A DNA stretch of 64,000 nucleotides from Clostridium sp. OS1-26 (GTDB lineage: Bacteria > Bacillota > Clostridia > Clostridiales > Clostridiaceae). Positions 44,062 through 57,776 of this stretch are shown in pieces. A program made the translations under genes and the position numbers. Positions within the stretch are counted from its first letter, which is position 1, and each line of letters begins with the position of its first letter. The stretch spans positions 5,241,208 to 5,305,207 of the forward strand of contig NZ_CP133264.1 of assembly GCF_030915445.1 (NCBI RefSeq), read 5' to 3'. The notes beneath the pieces were generated by a model, which ran no database searches, was not told the origin of the DNA, and saw only the letters and a program-made list of their open reading frames with translations.

Positions 44062-44595
44062 CTAGAGAATCAATCCCATTATGATTGTATTATAATAAAC
44101 TCCATTTATATAATTTTCTTTCTTTAATATACCTTCTTCTTCAAACCCAACTTTCTTATATAAATCTATTGCGCGATGATTATCTTCTCTAGTTAAAAGG
44201 CTTATTTTTTTAGTTATGCCATTTGAACTTGCCCATTCTATAAGATAATCCATAATCTTTCTGCCTAAACCTAATCCACAGAATTGCTCTGCAATAGCTA
44301 TTCCAAAAGTTCCTATATGTTTACATCTAGCTTTTTGATTAGAAGTAATAGATGCTATACTTATTATTTTATCATCAATTGTTGCTACCAATATTATTGA
44401 ATTATTTTCTTCTGCTGTAGATTCTATAAACTTTTCATAATCTTTCAAAGGCATTTTAAACTCATTTTTCCCAAATGAAAGAAAATCAGTTTCTCCTCCT
44501 GCCAAATTGTGAAAATCTATCATAGATTGGGCGTCTTCCTTTTTAGCTTCTCTTAGGGTGACTTCTTGTTTATTTTTTAAACATAATTTTTTCAT
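44062..44595 (-). CDS. GNAT-family N-acetyltransferase
   Basis: The 177-aa protein has the acetyl-CoA binding motif A (IAIAEQFCGLGLGRKIMDYLIEWA, R/Q-x-x-G-x-G/A) and motif B (REDNHRAIDLYKKVGFEEEGILKKENYINGVYYNTIIMGLIL). It resembles the RimL/SpeG-like branch that acetylates amines, antibiotics or protein N-termini. It is monocistronic. The substrate is unknown. Confidence 0.9.
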   Translation of the reverse strand: MKKLCLKNKQEVTLREAKKEDAQSMIDFHNLAGGETDFLSFGKNEFKMPLKDYEKFIESTAEENNSIILVATIDDKIISIASITSNQKARCKHIGTFGIAIAEQFCGLGLGRKIMDYLIEWASSNGITKKISLLTREDNHRAIDLYKKVGFEEEGILKKENYINGVYYNTIIMGLIL

Positions 44596-44789
44596 ATCCC
44601 TTAATCTCCCTTAAAATAGTGTTAATATAATTTTACTATTACTTAATAAATTTCACAATATCTGTAATTTTTATTGAAAATAATTTTACCTAGTAAAGAT
44701 TATTTATTGCACAGCACAAACAGGTGTTCCCTTTGTTTTTTTTATATGATATAATAATGTTCATATGAATTTAAACCATTTTTACTTTT

Positions 44790-44854
44790 GGAGGTTAAAG
44801 TCCTAAATGGACTTTAACGAGCAAAATTACCCGGTGTTCCGACTAAAAGGAGGA
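44790..44854 (+). ncRNA. Structured leader element (short form) upstream of dinB
   Basis: This 65-base copy has the same 30-base 5' hairpin block and the same 3' block ending in CCGACTAAAAGGAGG as the element at 42931. It lacks the 65 central bases that lie there at 42961-43025. The junction falls at a shared AACG, consistent with deletion between short direct repeats. One mismatch is seen in the 3' block. Confidence 0.6.
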
Positions 44855-44862
44855 AAATACGG

Positions 44863-45917
44863 ATGGAAAGAGTTATTCTACATGTAGATATGGATGCTTT
44901 TTTGCTTCTGTTGAAGTTATAGATAATCCAAAGTTAAAGGGAAAACCTGTTATAGTTGGAGGGATTTCAGAAAGAGGAGTAGTTGCAACCTGCTCCTATG
45001 AAGCTAGGAAATATGGTGTAAGAAGTGCCATGCCTGTGTATATAGCTAAGGCACTTTGTCCTAATGGAATTTATCTTCCTACAAGAATGTTTAGGTATAA
45101 AGAAGTATCTGAAAAAATATTTCAGATATTTTATGAAATAACTCCCTATGTGGAACCACTGAGCATCGATGAAGCTTACCTTGATATTACTGAATTAAAA
45201 AAAGATCCTGTTTCAGTAGCTATGTATATAAAAGAAAAAGTTAAAAACGCTACAGGACTTACTATCTCTGTAGGGGTTTCTTACAATAAGTTTCTTGCTA
45301 AACTTGCTTCCGATTGGAATAAACCAAATGGTTTAAAAATTATAACGGAAGATATGATACCAAAGATCCTCTTACCTTTACCTATAAATAAAATCTACGG
45401 ATTAGGCAAGAAATCCGCTGGGAAACTTAATGCCATAGGTATATTTACTATTGAGGAATTATATCACCTTCCAGAAGAACTTTTAACTGAGTTTTTTGGT
45501 AAATATGGTGTTGAAATATATAAGCGAATTAGAGGGATTGACAATAGAAAAGTAGTAATCTCTAGGGAAAGAAAATCTATCGGCAGGGAGACTACTCTTA
45601 GAAGTGATACTAATGATAAAAAAGAATTAGAGGCTTATATAAAAAGCTTTTGCAGCTCTATATCTAAAACTCTAATAACTAAAGGTTTAGGCGGAAAAAC
45701 TATAACTTTAAAAATAAAGACCTCAACCTTTGAAAATCATACTAAGAACAAGACTTTACCAATACATATATCAAAGGAAAACGATATTCTAAGAGAGGCT
45801 TTAGAAATATTATATTCTATAGACTTTCAAGAAAAAATTAGACTTATAGGGGTGTCTGTTTCTTCATTAGAAGAAACAAAACTTCAGCTGCTTACTTTAT
45901 TTAATTCTGATTTTTAG
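44863..45917 (+). pseudogene. dinB: DNA polymerase IV, frameshifted after 14 codons
   Basis: ATG 44863 begins MERVILHVDMDAFF, the canonical Y-family N-terminus with the first catalytic Asp. The frame is lost in a T6 run (44898-44903). One more T gives ASVEVIDNPKLKGKPVIVGG and continues to 45917 for about 351 aa, the normal length. The rest is intact: SIDEAYLDIT (catalytic Asp-Glu), SVGVSYNKFLAKLASD, the HhH region and little finger. Without the missing base only an N-terminally truncated protein from 45030 could be made, lacking the first catalytic residue. Likely an assembly error or phase change. Confidence 0.9.
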
Positions 45918-45986
45918 TGACAAAGATCGTAAGAAGCATTTATGTCTACTCCAGTAGATCATGATTTAAAATTAGCTAGTATTTCT

Positions 45987-46017
45987 AAAAAGCTCAGAAA
46001 TTAAATTCTGGGCTTTT
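45987..46017 (+). terminator. Terminator after dinB
   Basis: AAAAGCTCAGAA pairs with TTCTGGGCTTTT with one G-T pair; TATTTTTATT follows. It closely resembles the hairpin at 35572. Confidence 0.8.
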
Positions 46018-46112
46018 AAATATTTTTATTAAACTACTATTTATCTAAATCTTCATTTTTCTTACATTCTACGCATAAGCTATAAATGTAAATTAAAATT
46101 TGGAGGTTATAG

Positions 46113-47528
46113 ATGCTTATTCACGTAGTAAAGCCAGGTGATTCACTCTGGAAAATTTCAAATTACTATTATGTACCTATAGAAAAAGTAATAGCTGTTA
46201 ACGAACTTCAGAATATAAATCAGTTAGTCATTGGTCAGGCTTTAGTAATTCCAACAGAAGACTTTTTGTATACTGTAAAATCAGGTGAATCTTTATGGAG
46301 AATTGCACAAACCTACGGGATCACTGTTCAGGAAATTATAAAAGCAAATCCAAATGTTAATCCTAATTCTATCTATCCTGGCATGAAACTATATATACCT
46401 GCACGCAGACATACAATTAGTCCAGGAGAGACTCTATGGGAAATTGCACAAGATTATGGAGTTTCTCTCGAAGCTTTGTTACAAGCAAACGAAATTAGTA
46501 ATCCCGCTATGGTATCTCCAGGCACAACGATAGTTATTCCTCGCACCCAAAAGCCTAGTATATATGTAAATGGATATGTATATGATTTTAGTAATCAAAA
46601 TATCTCAACTATAGAAAAAGAAGCTAGGCATTTAACATATCTAAGTCCTTTTGCATATAGAATACGAGAAGATGGAAGTCTTGAAACAATCGAAGATGAC
46701 GCAGTTATAAGACTAGCTTATTCTGTAAATGCGGTACCAATGATGTCTATCACAAACTTTACCTCCACTGATCTTGGTCAAAATCTTGCTCATATTGTTC
46801 TATCTAGTGTAGATATTCAACAGAATTTATTTACAAACATAATTAATATAATGAAAACAAAAGGATATAGAGGTATAAATATTGATTTTGAAGGTGTACT
46901 ACCTGCTGATCGTGAACTCTACAATCAGTTACTTCAACGTATGGTAACTCGCTTGCATAGAGAAGGTTTCTTTGTTTCAACTGCCTTAGCACCAAAAGTT
47001 AGTGCAGAGCAGCAAGGCACACTATATACAGCTCATGATTATGCTGCACACGGAAAAATTGCTGACTTTGTTATACTTATGACCTATGAATGGGGATATC
47101 GACTAGGGCCACCTCAACCAATTTCACCATTAAATGAAATAATACGTGTTCTAGATTATGCAGTTTCTGTTATTCCAAGAGAAAAAATTTATTTTGGTTT
47201 TCAATTATACGCTAGAGATTGGCTCCTTCCTCATGTACCTGGTCAGGAAGCTGAAACTTTCAGTATGCAAGAAGCTGTATCAAGAGCAATAAAATATAAT
47301 GCTGCTATAAAGTATGATTCGCTATCACAAACACCATATTATAACTATACAGATTCTCAAGGAAGACAGCATGAGGTATGGTTTGAAGATGCTCGCAGTG
47401 CTCAAGCAAAATTCGATACAGTAAAAAGTTATAATTTGGGAGGTATAAGTTATTGGGCACTAGGTTTCCCATTCCCACAAAATTGGGCTTTACTTAGAGA
47501 TAACTTTAAGATTAGGAAACTAATTTAG
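46113..47528 (+). CDS. LysM-GH18 peptidoglycan hydrolase (SleL/YaaH-like)
   Basis: The 471-aa protein has three LysM repeats (about 2-46, 49-94 and 96-141; for example HVVKPGDSLWKISNYYYVPIEKVIAVN) and a glycoside hydrolase 18 domain from about 152. The catalytic motif is GYRGINIDFEGVLP, with the acid Glu. There is no signal peptide, as in YaaH/SleL, spore-coat-associated N-acetylglucosaminidases that digest cortex fragments in germination. TTGGAGG precedes the ATG. A spore role is inferred from family membership. Confidence 0.92.
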   Translation: MLIHVVKPGDSLWKISNYYYVPIEKVIAVNELQNINQLVIGQALVIPTEDFLYTVKSGESLWRIAQTYGITVQEIIKANPNVNPNSIYPGMKLYIPARRHTISPGETLWEIAQDYGVSLEALLQANEISNPAMVSPGTTIVIPRTQKPSIYVNGYVYDFSNQNISTIEKEARHLTYLSPFAYRIREDGSLETIEDDAVIRLAYSVNAVPMMSITNFTSTDLGQNLAHIVLSSVDIQQNLFTNIINIMKTKGYRGINIDFEGVLPADRELYNQLLQRMVTRLHREGFFVSTALAPKVSAEQQGTLYTAHDYAAHGKIADFVILMTYEWGYRLGPPQPISPLNEIIRVLDYAVSVIPREKIYFGFQLYARDWLLPHVPGQEAETFSMQEAVSRAIKYNAAIKYDSLSQTPYYNYTDSQGRQHEVWFEDARSAQAKFDTVKSYNLGGISYWALGFPFPQNWALLRDNFKIRKLI

Positions 47529-47643
47529 AATTTAACTTATAGGTTGTCATTCCAGACTGCGCTAATAGTAAGATTTTTTCTAAAATAAAAGCCTTTAAAA
47601 GGTTAAGAAATATAGGAATGACACCTATTTGCATAAATAAAAA

Positions 47644-47667
47644 AACACCAAGCATTTGCTTAGTGTT
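47644..47667 (-). terminator. rRNA operon terminator
   Basis: AACACCAAGC pairs with GCTTAGTGTT with one mismatch. On the minus strand TTTTTTTATTTATG follows, just after the 5S gene. Confidence 0.85.
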
Positions 47668-47677
47668 TCTACTATTA

Positions 47678-47794
47678 CCTGGCGACGACCTACTCTTCCA
47701 CAGGGTCTCCCCTGCAGTACCATCGGCACTATGAAGCTTAACCTTCGTGTTCGGAATGGGAACGGGTGTATCCTTCACGTCATTACCACCAGAT
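47678..47794 (-). rRNA. rrf: 5S ribosomal RNA
   Basis: The minus strand reads CTGGTGGTAATGACGTGAAG at the 5' side, contains CCCGTTCCCATTCCGAACAC and ends GTAGGTCGTCGCCAGG. These are the standard 5S landmarks, and the two ends pair. Length is about 117 bases. Confidence 0.93.
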
Positions 47795-47838
47795 TTAGGA
47801 AAATTGCTATAAGCTTCGCATCTCTTCGTCAAAGCATT

Positions 47839-47880
47839 CACTGCGGTGCTCATTTACTTATCAGTAAACTCCGCTCCTCA
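47839..47880. repeat. rRNA spacer repeat, copy A (5S-23S spacer)
   Basis: A 42-base unit starts CACTGCGGTGCTCATTTAC and ends GTAAACTCCGCTCCTCA. It has the same arms as copy B at 50924 and differs mainly in the 6-base loop. TTTAC/GTAAA and the flanking GC-rich arms form a hairpin. Confidence 0.8.
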
Positions 47881-47989
47881 CTCATACTTTTCCTCGATCT
47901 ACTCGCTTCTATCAATTTTGTTGCTACTTTTTGCAACAACAAATTTTCAAATATTTGTTCTCTGAAAATTGCACAGTGAATGTATTTGG

Positions 47990-52697
<4,708 letters not shown>

Positions 52698-52719
52698 TAA
52701 AAGTTTGAATGCTCATTAG

Positions 52720-52762
52720 TTAAGCAGACATCCAAAATCTCTGATTTTGAGATGGTCGCTTA
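52720..52762 (-). repeat. Palindromic repeat in the 16S leader
   Basis: On the minus strand it reads TAAGCGACCATCTCAAAATC, AGA, then GATTTTGGATGTCTGCTTAA. It matches the unit at 24173 at 39 of 43 positions and lies about 25 bases upstream of 16S, inside the pre-rRNA. Confidence 0.75.
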
Positions 52763-53023
52763 GTTAAACACGTCAGTGTTTAACTTCCTCTACTAATTAT
52801 ATTAGTAGTTCAAAAGAATTGCTGGTTTAGTTTACTTAATAAAAATCATCTTGATTTTTAACCTCTGTTTAATTTTCAAGGATCATGTCGCTCATTTGCG
52901 ACTGGATTTACATCTTATCATGCTTGTGTCTATCTGTCAACTAGGAACTTATTCCCAAATCAACAATTACTGAGCTTAATTTTAAGCTATGCATTAGACA
53001 ACCTAATTTGTTGTCAATACTTT

Positions 53024-53099
<76 letters not shown>

Positions 53100-53254
53100 T
53101 CATTATATATTGTATTGAACAAATTTTGTATCTAATCGCTAACTGCGACTGGATTTACATCTTATCATGTCTGTGTCTGTCTGTCAATCAGTGAATTATT
53201 GCCAATTTACAACTACTTAACTTGGCATTAAGCCATGCATTAGACAGCTTTCAG

Positions 53255-53284
53255 ATAGTATCATACAACCTAATTTGTTGTCAA
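53255..53284 (-). promoter_or_regulatory. Promoter between the two tRNA genes
   Basis: The minus strand has TTGACA (53284-53279), an 18-base spacer and TACTAT (53260-53255). It would transcribe tRNA copy 1 and the rRNA operon. The matching TTGACA in the other unit (53017-53012) lies upstream of 16S, but its -10 is poor. Confidence 0.55.
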
Positions 53285-53291
53285 TACTTTT

Positions 53292-53367
<76 letters not shown>

Positions 53368-53886
53368 TCATTATATATTGTATTGAACAAATTCTTGTTT
53401 TGTGTTTGCCGCTCCTTCAAGCGACAAGTGATATCTTATCATGTATGTAGATGTAAAAAACCGACTATGCACACCTTCAGTTCAAATTGTTATTATAATT
53501 CTCATGCATTCTTTAATATACTCATTATTTAATATAGTGATACGCCTGACTTAGTTTATGTGAAAACACTTAATTATATGCAACAAAATTCAAGCTAAGG
53601 TCAAAGTATCTCCCCCTGTACACATCTCTTTTCATATCTAAGATAAGATATAGAATAGCAAAATCATTAAAATTATATTTATATCTCACTCATGTGAATT
53701 AAAATAAGCATCAAATTATAAGTTAATTTGATATAGAAAAGTATAAATAGGATTATGAAATCAAATAATAAATTTAAAACCACATTTTTATTGATTAAAT
53801 ATACTAGATAAATTTAACTGAGAAGGTATTATCTTAGGCGAAGAATATATACTTCTAAATAAATATGTTAGGTGGTGATATATGGT
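53368..53886. other. 519-base gap between the tRNA/rRNA operon and the DUF370 gene
   Basis: It holds divergent promoters. A possible minus-strand promoter is TTGACC with TATAAT near 53580-53610, but the spacing is about 20 bases. No RNA gene or credible coding frame was seen. Confidence 0.35.
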
Positions 53887-54267
53887 ATGGAAATTAGAGA
53901 AGGTCAAATGGTTCCACTTGGATACGGAAAATTTGCCCGTTCAGATAAAATTATCAGTTTAGAACGCATTGAAGACGAGCGCGGTCCTGGAAGAAGAACT
54001 CTTGTATACGTCGATAACGTAAAATCACCTTTGGTCGCATCCAGAACTGAAAACTCTATTCTTGCAAATATGGTAGAAATACCGAGTGAAGAATTGGAAG
54101 CAGCTGCAGCTTTAGAACTCTTATATGATATTCGAGATGATATACAACAAATTGGGCCCATGCTCCGAAAGAGTATTAAAAAAGAGGCTGAATTTGATTT
54201 AGACAAAATTGAAAAACGTATAAATGAAATTCTTCAACATGAAATTGAGTCTGGTGAATTTATGTAA
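53887..54267 (+). CDS. DUF370/RemA-like protein with C-terminal extension
   Basis: About 126 aa. Residues about 8-65 resemble the DUF370 (RemA/YaaB) fold: VPLGYGKFARSDKIISLERIEDERGPGRRTLVYVDNVKSPLVASRTENSILANM. The RGPGRRT and SRTE segments are the clearest marks. RemA binds DNA and activates matrix genes in Bacillus. The extra acidic helical tail (LELLYDIRDDIQQIGPMLRK...) is not in RemA, so the function may differ. ATG 53887 is chosen because AGGTGG lies about 11 bases upstream; GTG 53872 lies within it. Confidence 0.75.
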   Translation: MEIREGQMVPLGYGKFARSDKIISLERIEDERGPGRRTLVYVDNVKSPLVASRTENSILANMVEIPSEELEAAAALELLYDIRDDIQQIGPMLRKSIKKEAEFDLDKIEKRINEILQHEIESGEFM

Positions 54268-54306
54268 AAATTAATCTAAATTCGGATAAAATATTAAATA
54301 CAAGAA

Positions 54307-54357
54307 ATAAACCACACTATATCCGCTTTTGATTTTTACAGATATAGTATGGTTTAT
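54307..54357. terminator. Terminator between convergent genes
   Basis: ATAAACC..ACTATATC pairs with GATATAGT..GGTTTAT with a 2-base internal mismatch, and TATAATTATTTATTTTTG follows on the plus strand. Confidence 0.7.
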
Positions 54358-54475
54358 ATAATTATTTATTTTTGTTTTAATAATTAACCATAAATCTTCA
54401 TTTTCAAAATCAACTCTCCATATGATTATATCCAATTTAATTGTTGTCGTTAACTATGGCACTTACACATCCGTT

Positions 54476-55591
54476 TTAGATTTTAATATCTTTTTCAATA
54501 TTTCTTATAACATCTATTAAAGCATCTATCTCTTTAGGCACTCTTAATCTCACAAAATTTTTTCCAAGTCCTATAAAACATTCCCCAGATTCAGTAATGA
54601 CGTTATTTTTCTTAAAAGCATTATACAAATCGAACTCATTATTCGGATGCATCATAAGCATAATAGGACATTCTAAACTAGTTTCCATAACCCTTAATTT
54701 CGAACATTCTTTTATAACCTTATTTTTTATTTCTTTTATTTTATCTACTGACTCTTTAATAAATCCAGTATCTCTTAATGCCATTCTAGCAATATTATAA
54801 CTAATTGTATTTATACTAAAAGGAAGTTCTACTTTTTTAAAATATTCTAAAAGGAATTCACTGCATAAGATATACCCTACTCTTATTCCAGCAAGTCCGA
54901 ATCCCTTAGAAAAAGTTCTCGCAACTAATAGATTTGGGTACTTATTTAGTAATGTAATTGCTGAGTTTTTTTTACTCATAAATTCTCCGTATGCCTCATC
55001 TATGACTACACATATATCCATGTCTTTTGCTACTTCTATAATTTCCTCTAATTCTGATAAAGGTATAATCTGACCTGTAGGATTATTAGGATTATCTATA
55101 TAAATAATCTGATTTCTATTGTTCATTCGACTTATTAACTTTTTCTTATCAAACTTAAAATTTATATCATCTTTTAGTTCAACGTATTCATACATACCTC
55201 CCTGACTTTTTACATCTGTTATATATTCTGTAAATTGTGGACAATATCCTAAAACACTATATTCTTTATCTACAAACATCATATTAATAGTGTTCAAAAT
55301 CCCCATAGATCCACACCCAAGTCTTATATTCTCGCTATTTATCTCAGCAACATCGGACCAGTATTTAGAAATTTCTTTTCTTATTTCTGTGTATGGGTAT
55401 TGTGGATAGTTGTTTAAATTCTCTATGCTGAATAGATCCTTTTCTTCACTAATTAACTTTGAGCATCCAAAAGGATTAACTCCAAGTGAACAATCAATCA
55501 GCTTCTTTTCGCTATATATGTTTTCTCCACCTTCATCTACATAACTTACTCTATTGAAATCACATATATGCCTTCTCATCTTAATATTCAT
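54476..55591 (-). CDS. PLP-dependent aminotransferase, histidinol-phosphate aminotransferase-like
   Basis: The 371-aa fold-type I enzyme has IDCSLGVNPFG at the N-terminus, IYIDNPNNPTGQI (substrate and PLP Asn), VVIDEAYGEF (PLP-ring Asp) and TFSKGFGLAGIRVGY with the Schiff-base Lys, ending in an Arg motif (NFVRLRVPKEID). The NPFG start recalls CobD and HisC-related enzymes. No histidine or cobalamin genes are adjacent. Instead it sits downstream of a sigma-54 activator and its own -24/-12 promoter, which suggests a regulated catabolic transamination. GGGAGG precedes the ATG. Confidence 0.88.
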   Translation of the reverse strand: MNIKMRRHICDFNRVSYVDEGGENIYSEKKLIDCSLGVNPFGCSKLISEEKDLFSIENLNNYPQYPYTEIRKEISKYWSDVAEINSENIRLGCGSMGILNTINMMFVDKEYSVLGYCPQFTEYITDVKSQGGMYEYVELKDDINFKFDKKKLISRMNNRNQIIYIDNPNNPTGQIIPLSELEEIIEVAKDMDICVVIDEAYGEFMSKKNSAITLLNKYPNLLVARTFSKGFGLAGIRVGYILCSEFLLEYFKKVELPFSINTISYNIARMALRDTGFIKESVDKIKEIKNKVIKECSKLRVMETSLECPIMLMMHPNNEFDLYNAFKKNNVITESGECFIGLGKNFVRLRVPKEIDALIDVIRNIEKDIKI

Positions 55592-55656
55592 GCCTTTACC
55601 CTCCCTGTTACTATACTACTCTGTAATTAAGCAATCTTAACCATATCAAAATAAAT

Positions 55657-55672
55657 AGCAAAATATATGCCA
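55657..55672 (-). promoter_or_regulatory. Sigma-54 promoter of the aminotransferase gene
   Basis: The minus strand reads TGGCATATATTTTGCT: GG and GC separated by exactly 10 bases. It is about 65 bases upstream of the start codon. Confidence 0.8.
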
Positions 55673-55746
55673 ATAGACATTAAGAATCTAAACTCTCATT
55701 CTATGCATTCTAGAAGAGGTTTCCTTTAAAGTACAAAATAAAAAAG

Positions 55747-55884
55747 TGTAAAATGATTTACACTTTTTTATTTTGCTTATTATATACTTTTACGTATGAT
55801 CTGCACTATTAAAGACTACGGCTATTTTTGTTGTGATTTTTCTTGATTGTGTAAATGTATTTACATGTAAACATATTTACACTT
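55747..55884 (-). promoter_or_regulatory. Three TGTAAA-N4-TTTACA palindromes, probable activator sites
   Basis: TGTAAAATGATTTACA (55747-55762), TGTAAATGTATTTACA (55852-55867) and TGTAAACATATTTACA (55869-55884) share the same arms. They lie 75-230 bases upstream of the -24/-12 promoter. The first also forms a hairpin followed by a T-tract on both strands and may end the activator transcript. Confidence 0.7.
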
Positions 55885-55914
55885 TTAATAAATTTTCACC
55901 TTCTAAAGTTCTCT

Positions 55915-57675
55915 TTATATTTTATACTCCTTTAACAATTTATATAAAGTCGGTCTTGAGATTCCTAATAATTCCGATGCTCTTTTCTTATTTCCACTAG
56001 TTAATTCTAATGCATCTGTTAAAGCTTTTCTATTTATTTTAATTATCTCTCTTTTTATAAATTTCTCATGCTTATATTCCTTTAATCCGGCCATTGCCAG
56101 ATTTTCCTCTGTAATGTATTTCCCATCACAAATATACATACATCTTGACAATGTATTTTCAAGTTCTCTTATGTTTCCTGGCCAAGTATATTGCATTATC
56201 ATTTCTTTTGCTCCACTGCTTAAACCATCAATATTTTTTTGTATCTTTTCACCAAACTTTTTAATAAAATAATCTGCAAGAATCAGCACGTCCTTTTCTC
56301 TTTCCTTTAGAGGGGGTACTTCTACATAAAGAACCTTTAATCTATAATATAAATCACTTCTAAATTCTCCTTGTTCAACAAGCTTCTCTAGTCTTCTGTT
56401 TGTAGCGGCAATAACCCTCACATCAACTTTAATGGGTCTAGTTCCCCCAATTCTATTAATGCACATGGTTTCAAGAACTCTTAATAGCTTAGCCTGAATG
56501 TGTATTGGCATTTCCCCTAATTCATCAAGAAATAATGTTCCTCCGTGAGCTAACTCAAACTTTCCAGGTTTCCCGCCCTTTTTCGCCCCTGTAAATGAGC
56601 CTTCCTCATATCCAAATAACTCACTATCTACTAGCTCATTGGGAAAGTTAGCACAATTTAATGCAATGAATGGCTTGTTTCTCCTACTACTGTAATTATG
56701 TATAGCCTGAGCAAATAACTCTTTTCCTGTTCCGCTTTCTCCAATAATTAAAATGTTTTCACTACTCTTAGCAAATACCTTTGCAAGCTTAATATTTTCT
56801 TTTATTTTTCTGCTTTCCCCTATAATATGATCAAATGTGAAAAAGGCTTCATATCCTGCCATTGTGCTTGTAAGTTTTCTAGACCTTTCAATACTCCTGA
56901 ATATATCAATTGCTCCAATAACATCCATTTTTCTATCAAACACTGGATATCCTGAATTAGTTAATTGTACAGTTTTTTCCTTAAATCTTAAAAAATATTC
57001 TACATCAATAACACTCTTCTTGGTATCAATAATTTCTCTTAGCAGTGGCTTGTCCTTTGAAAGCTTATCCATTTTTTTGCCTATTAACTCTTCCTTACTG
57101 GTACCTAAAATGCTGCAGCAAGCTTTATTAACATAAATTAAATGTCCATCTTTGTCACAAAAGGATATCCCCTCATTTACTGAATCCAGAGCCCTTAATA
57201 ATAGATCATTATGACTGGCATGCTTATCAATTAGGCTCATGTATTTTTCTATATTATCATTGATGCTATTAAACATATCCATACATTCTAAATCTTTTTC
57301 GCTTTCTGATATAAAATATAAATAATATTGTGATATATCAAGCATATTTATTTTATAAATATAATGATATAATTTATATTTTTTATCTAGGTCAATAAAG
57401 ATTTTAGTCATTTTATCATCATTACTATCGGAATTAACATTAAAAGCAGCTCTTTTTCCAACCCATTCCTCTAGCTTTTCATTTTTTTCAAAGGACAATG
57501 CAGCAATAATATTTTTATTAATATCAGTAAAAAAGATATAGCCATCTTGCTGCTTGATACATTCAATGGCTAGAAAAAAACAATCCTTAATCTTTTCAAA
57601 GTAAGTTTTATCAAAATTTCCATCACTCTCTTCAAATGATGAGCTTATGTACTCTTTTACTAAATTATTGCTCAT
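55915..57675 (-). CDS. Sigma-54-dependent activator with PAS domain
   Basis: The 586-aa regulator has an N-terminal sensory region (about 1-150, GAF-like), a PAS domain (about 160-280, VNEGISFCDKDGHLIYVNKACCSILG), an AAA domain with GESGTGKELFAQAIH, the sigma-54 contact loop as GSFTGA (a Ser variant of GAFTGA) and Walker B GGTLFLDELGEMP, and a Fis HTH (TSGNKKRASELLGISRPTLYKLLKEY). The aminotransferase gene downstream has a -24/-12 promoter and three palindromes, so it is the likely target. The signal is unknown. Confidence 0.93.
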   Translation of the reverse strand: MSNNLVKEYISSSFEESDGNFDKTYFEKIKDCFFLAIECIKQQDGYIFFTDINKNIIAALSFEKNEKLEEWVGKRAAFNVNSDSNDDKMTKIFIDLDKKYKLYHYIYKINMLDISQYYLYFISESEKDLECMDMFNSINDNIEKYMSLIDKHASHNDLLLRALDSVNEGISFCDKDGHLIYVNKACCSILGTSKEELIGKKMDKLSKDKPLLREIIDTKKSVIDVEYFLRFKEKTVQLTNSGYPVFDRKMDVIGAIDIFRSIERSRKLTSTMAGYEAFFTFDHIIGESRKIKENIKLAKVFAKSSENILIIGESGTGKELFAQAIHNYSSRRNKPFIALNCANFPNELVDSELFGYEEGSFTGAKKGGKPGKFELAHGGTLFLDELGEMPIHIQAKLLRVLETMCINRIGGTRPIKVDVRVIAATNRRLEKLVEQGEFRSDLYYRLKVLYVEVPPLKEREKDVLILADYFIKKFGEKIQKNIDGLSSGAKEMIMQYTWPGNIRELENTLSRCMYICDGKYITEENLAMAGLKEYKHEKFIKREIIKINRKALTDALELTSGNKKRASELLGISRPTLYKLLKEYKI

Positions 57676-57776
57676 ATCTTATACCTCTTATAAAAACTTA
57701 TTTAAACTTCATAATTTTAATAGTGATGTTTACAACTATATACTGATTATTCCACACCCCTTTATTATTTCCTTTA

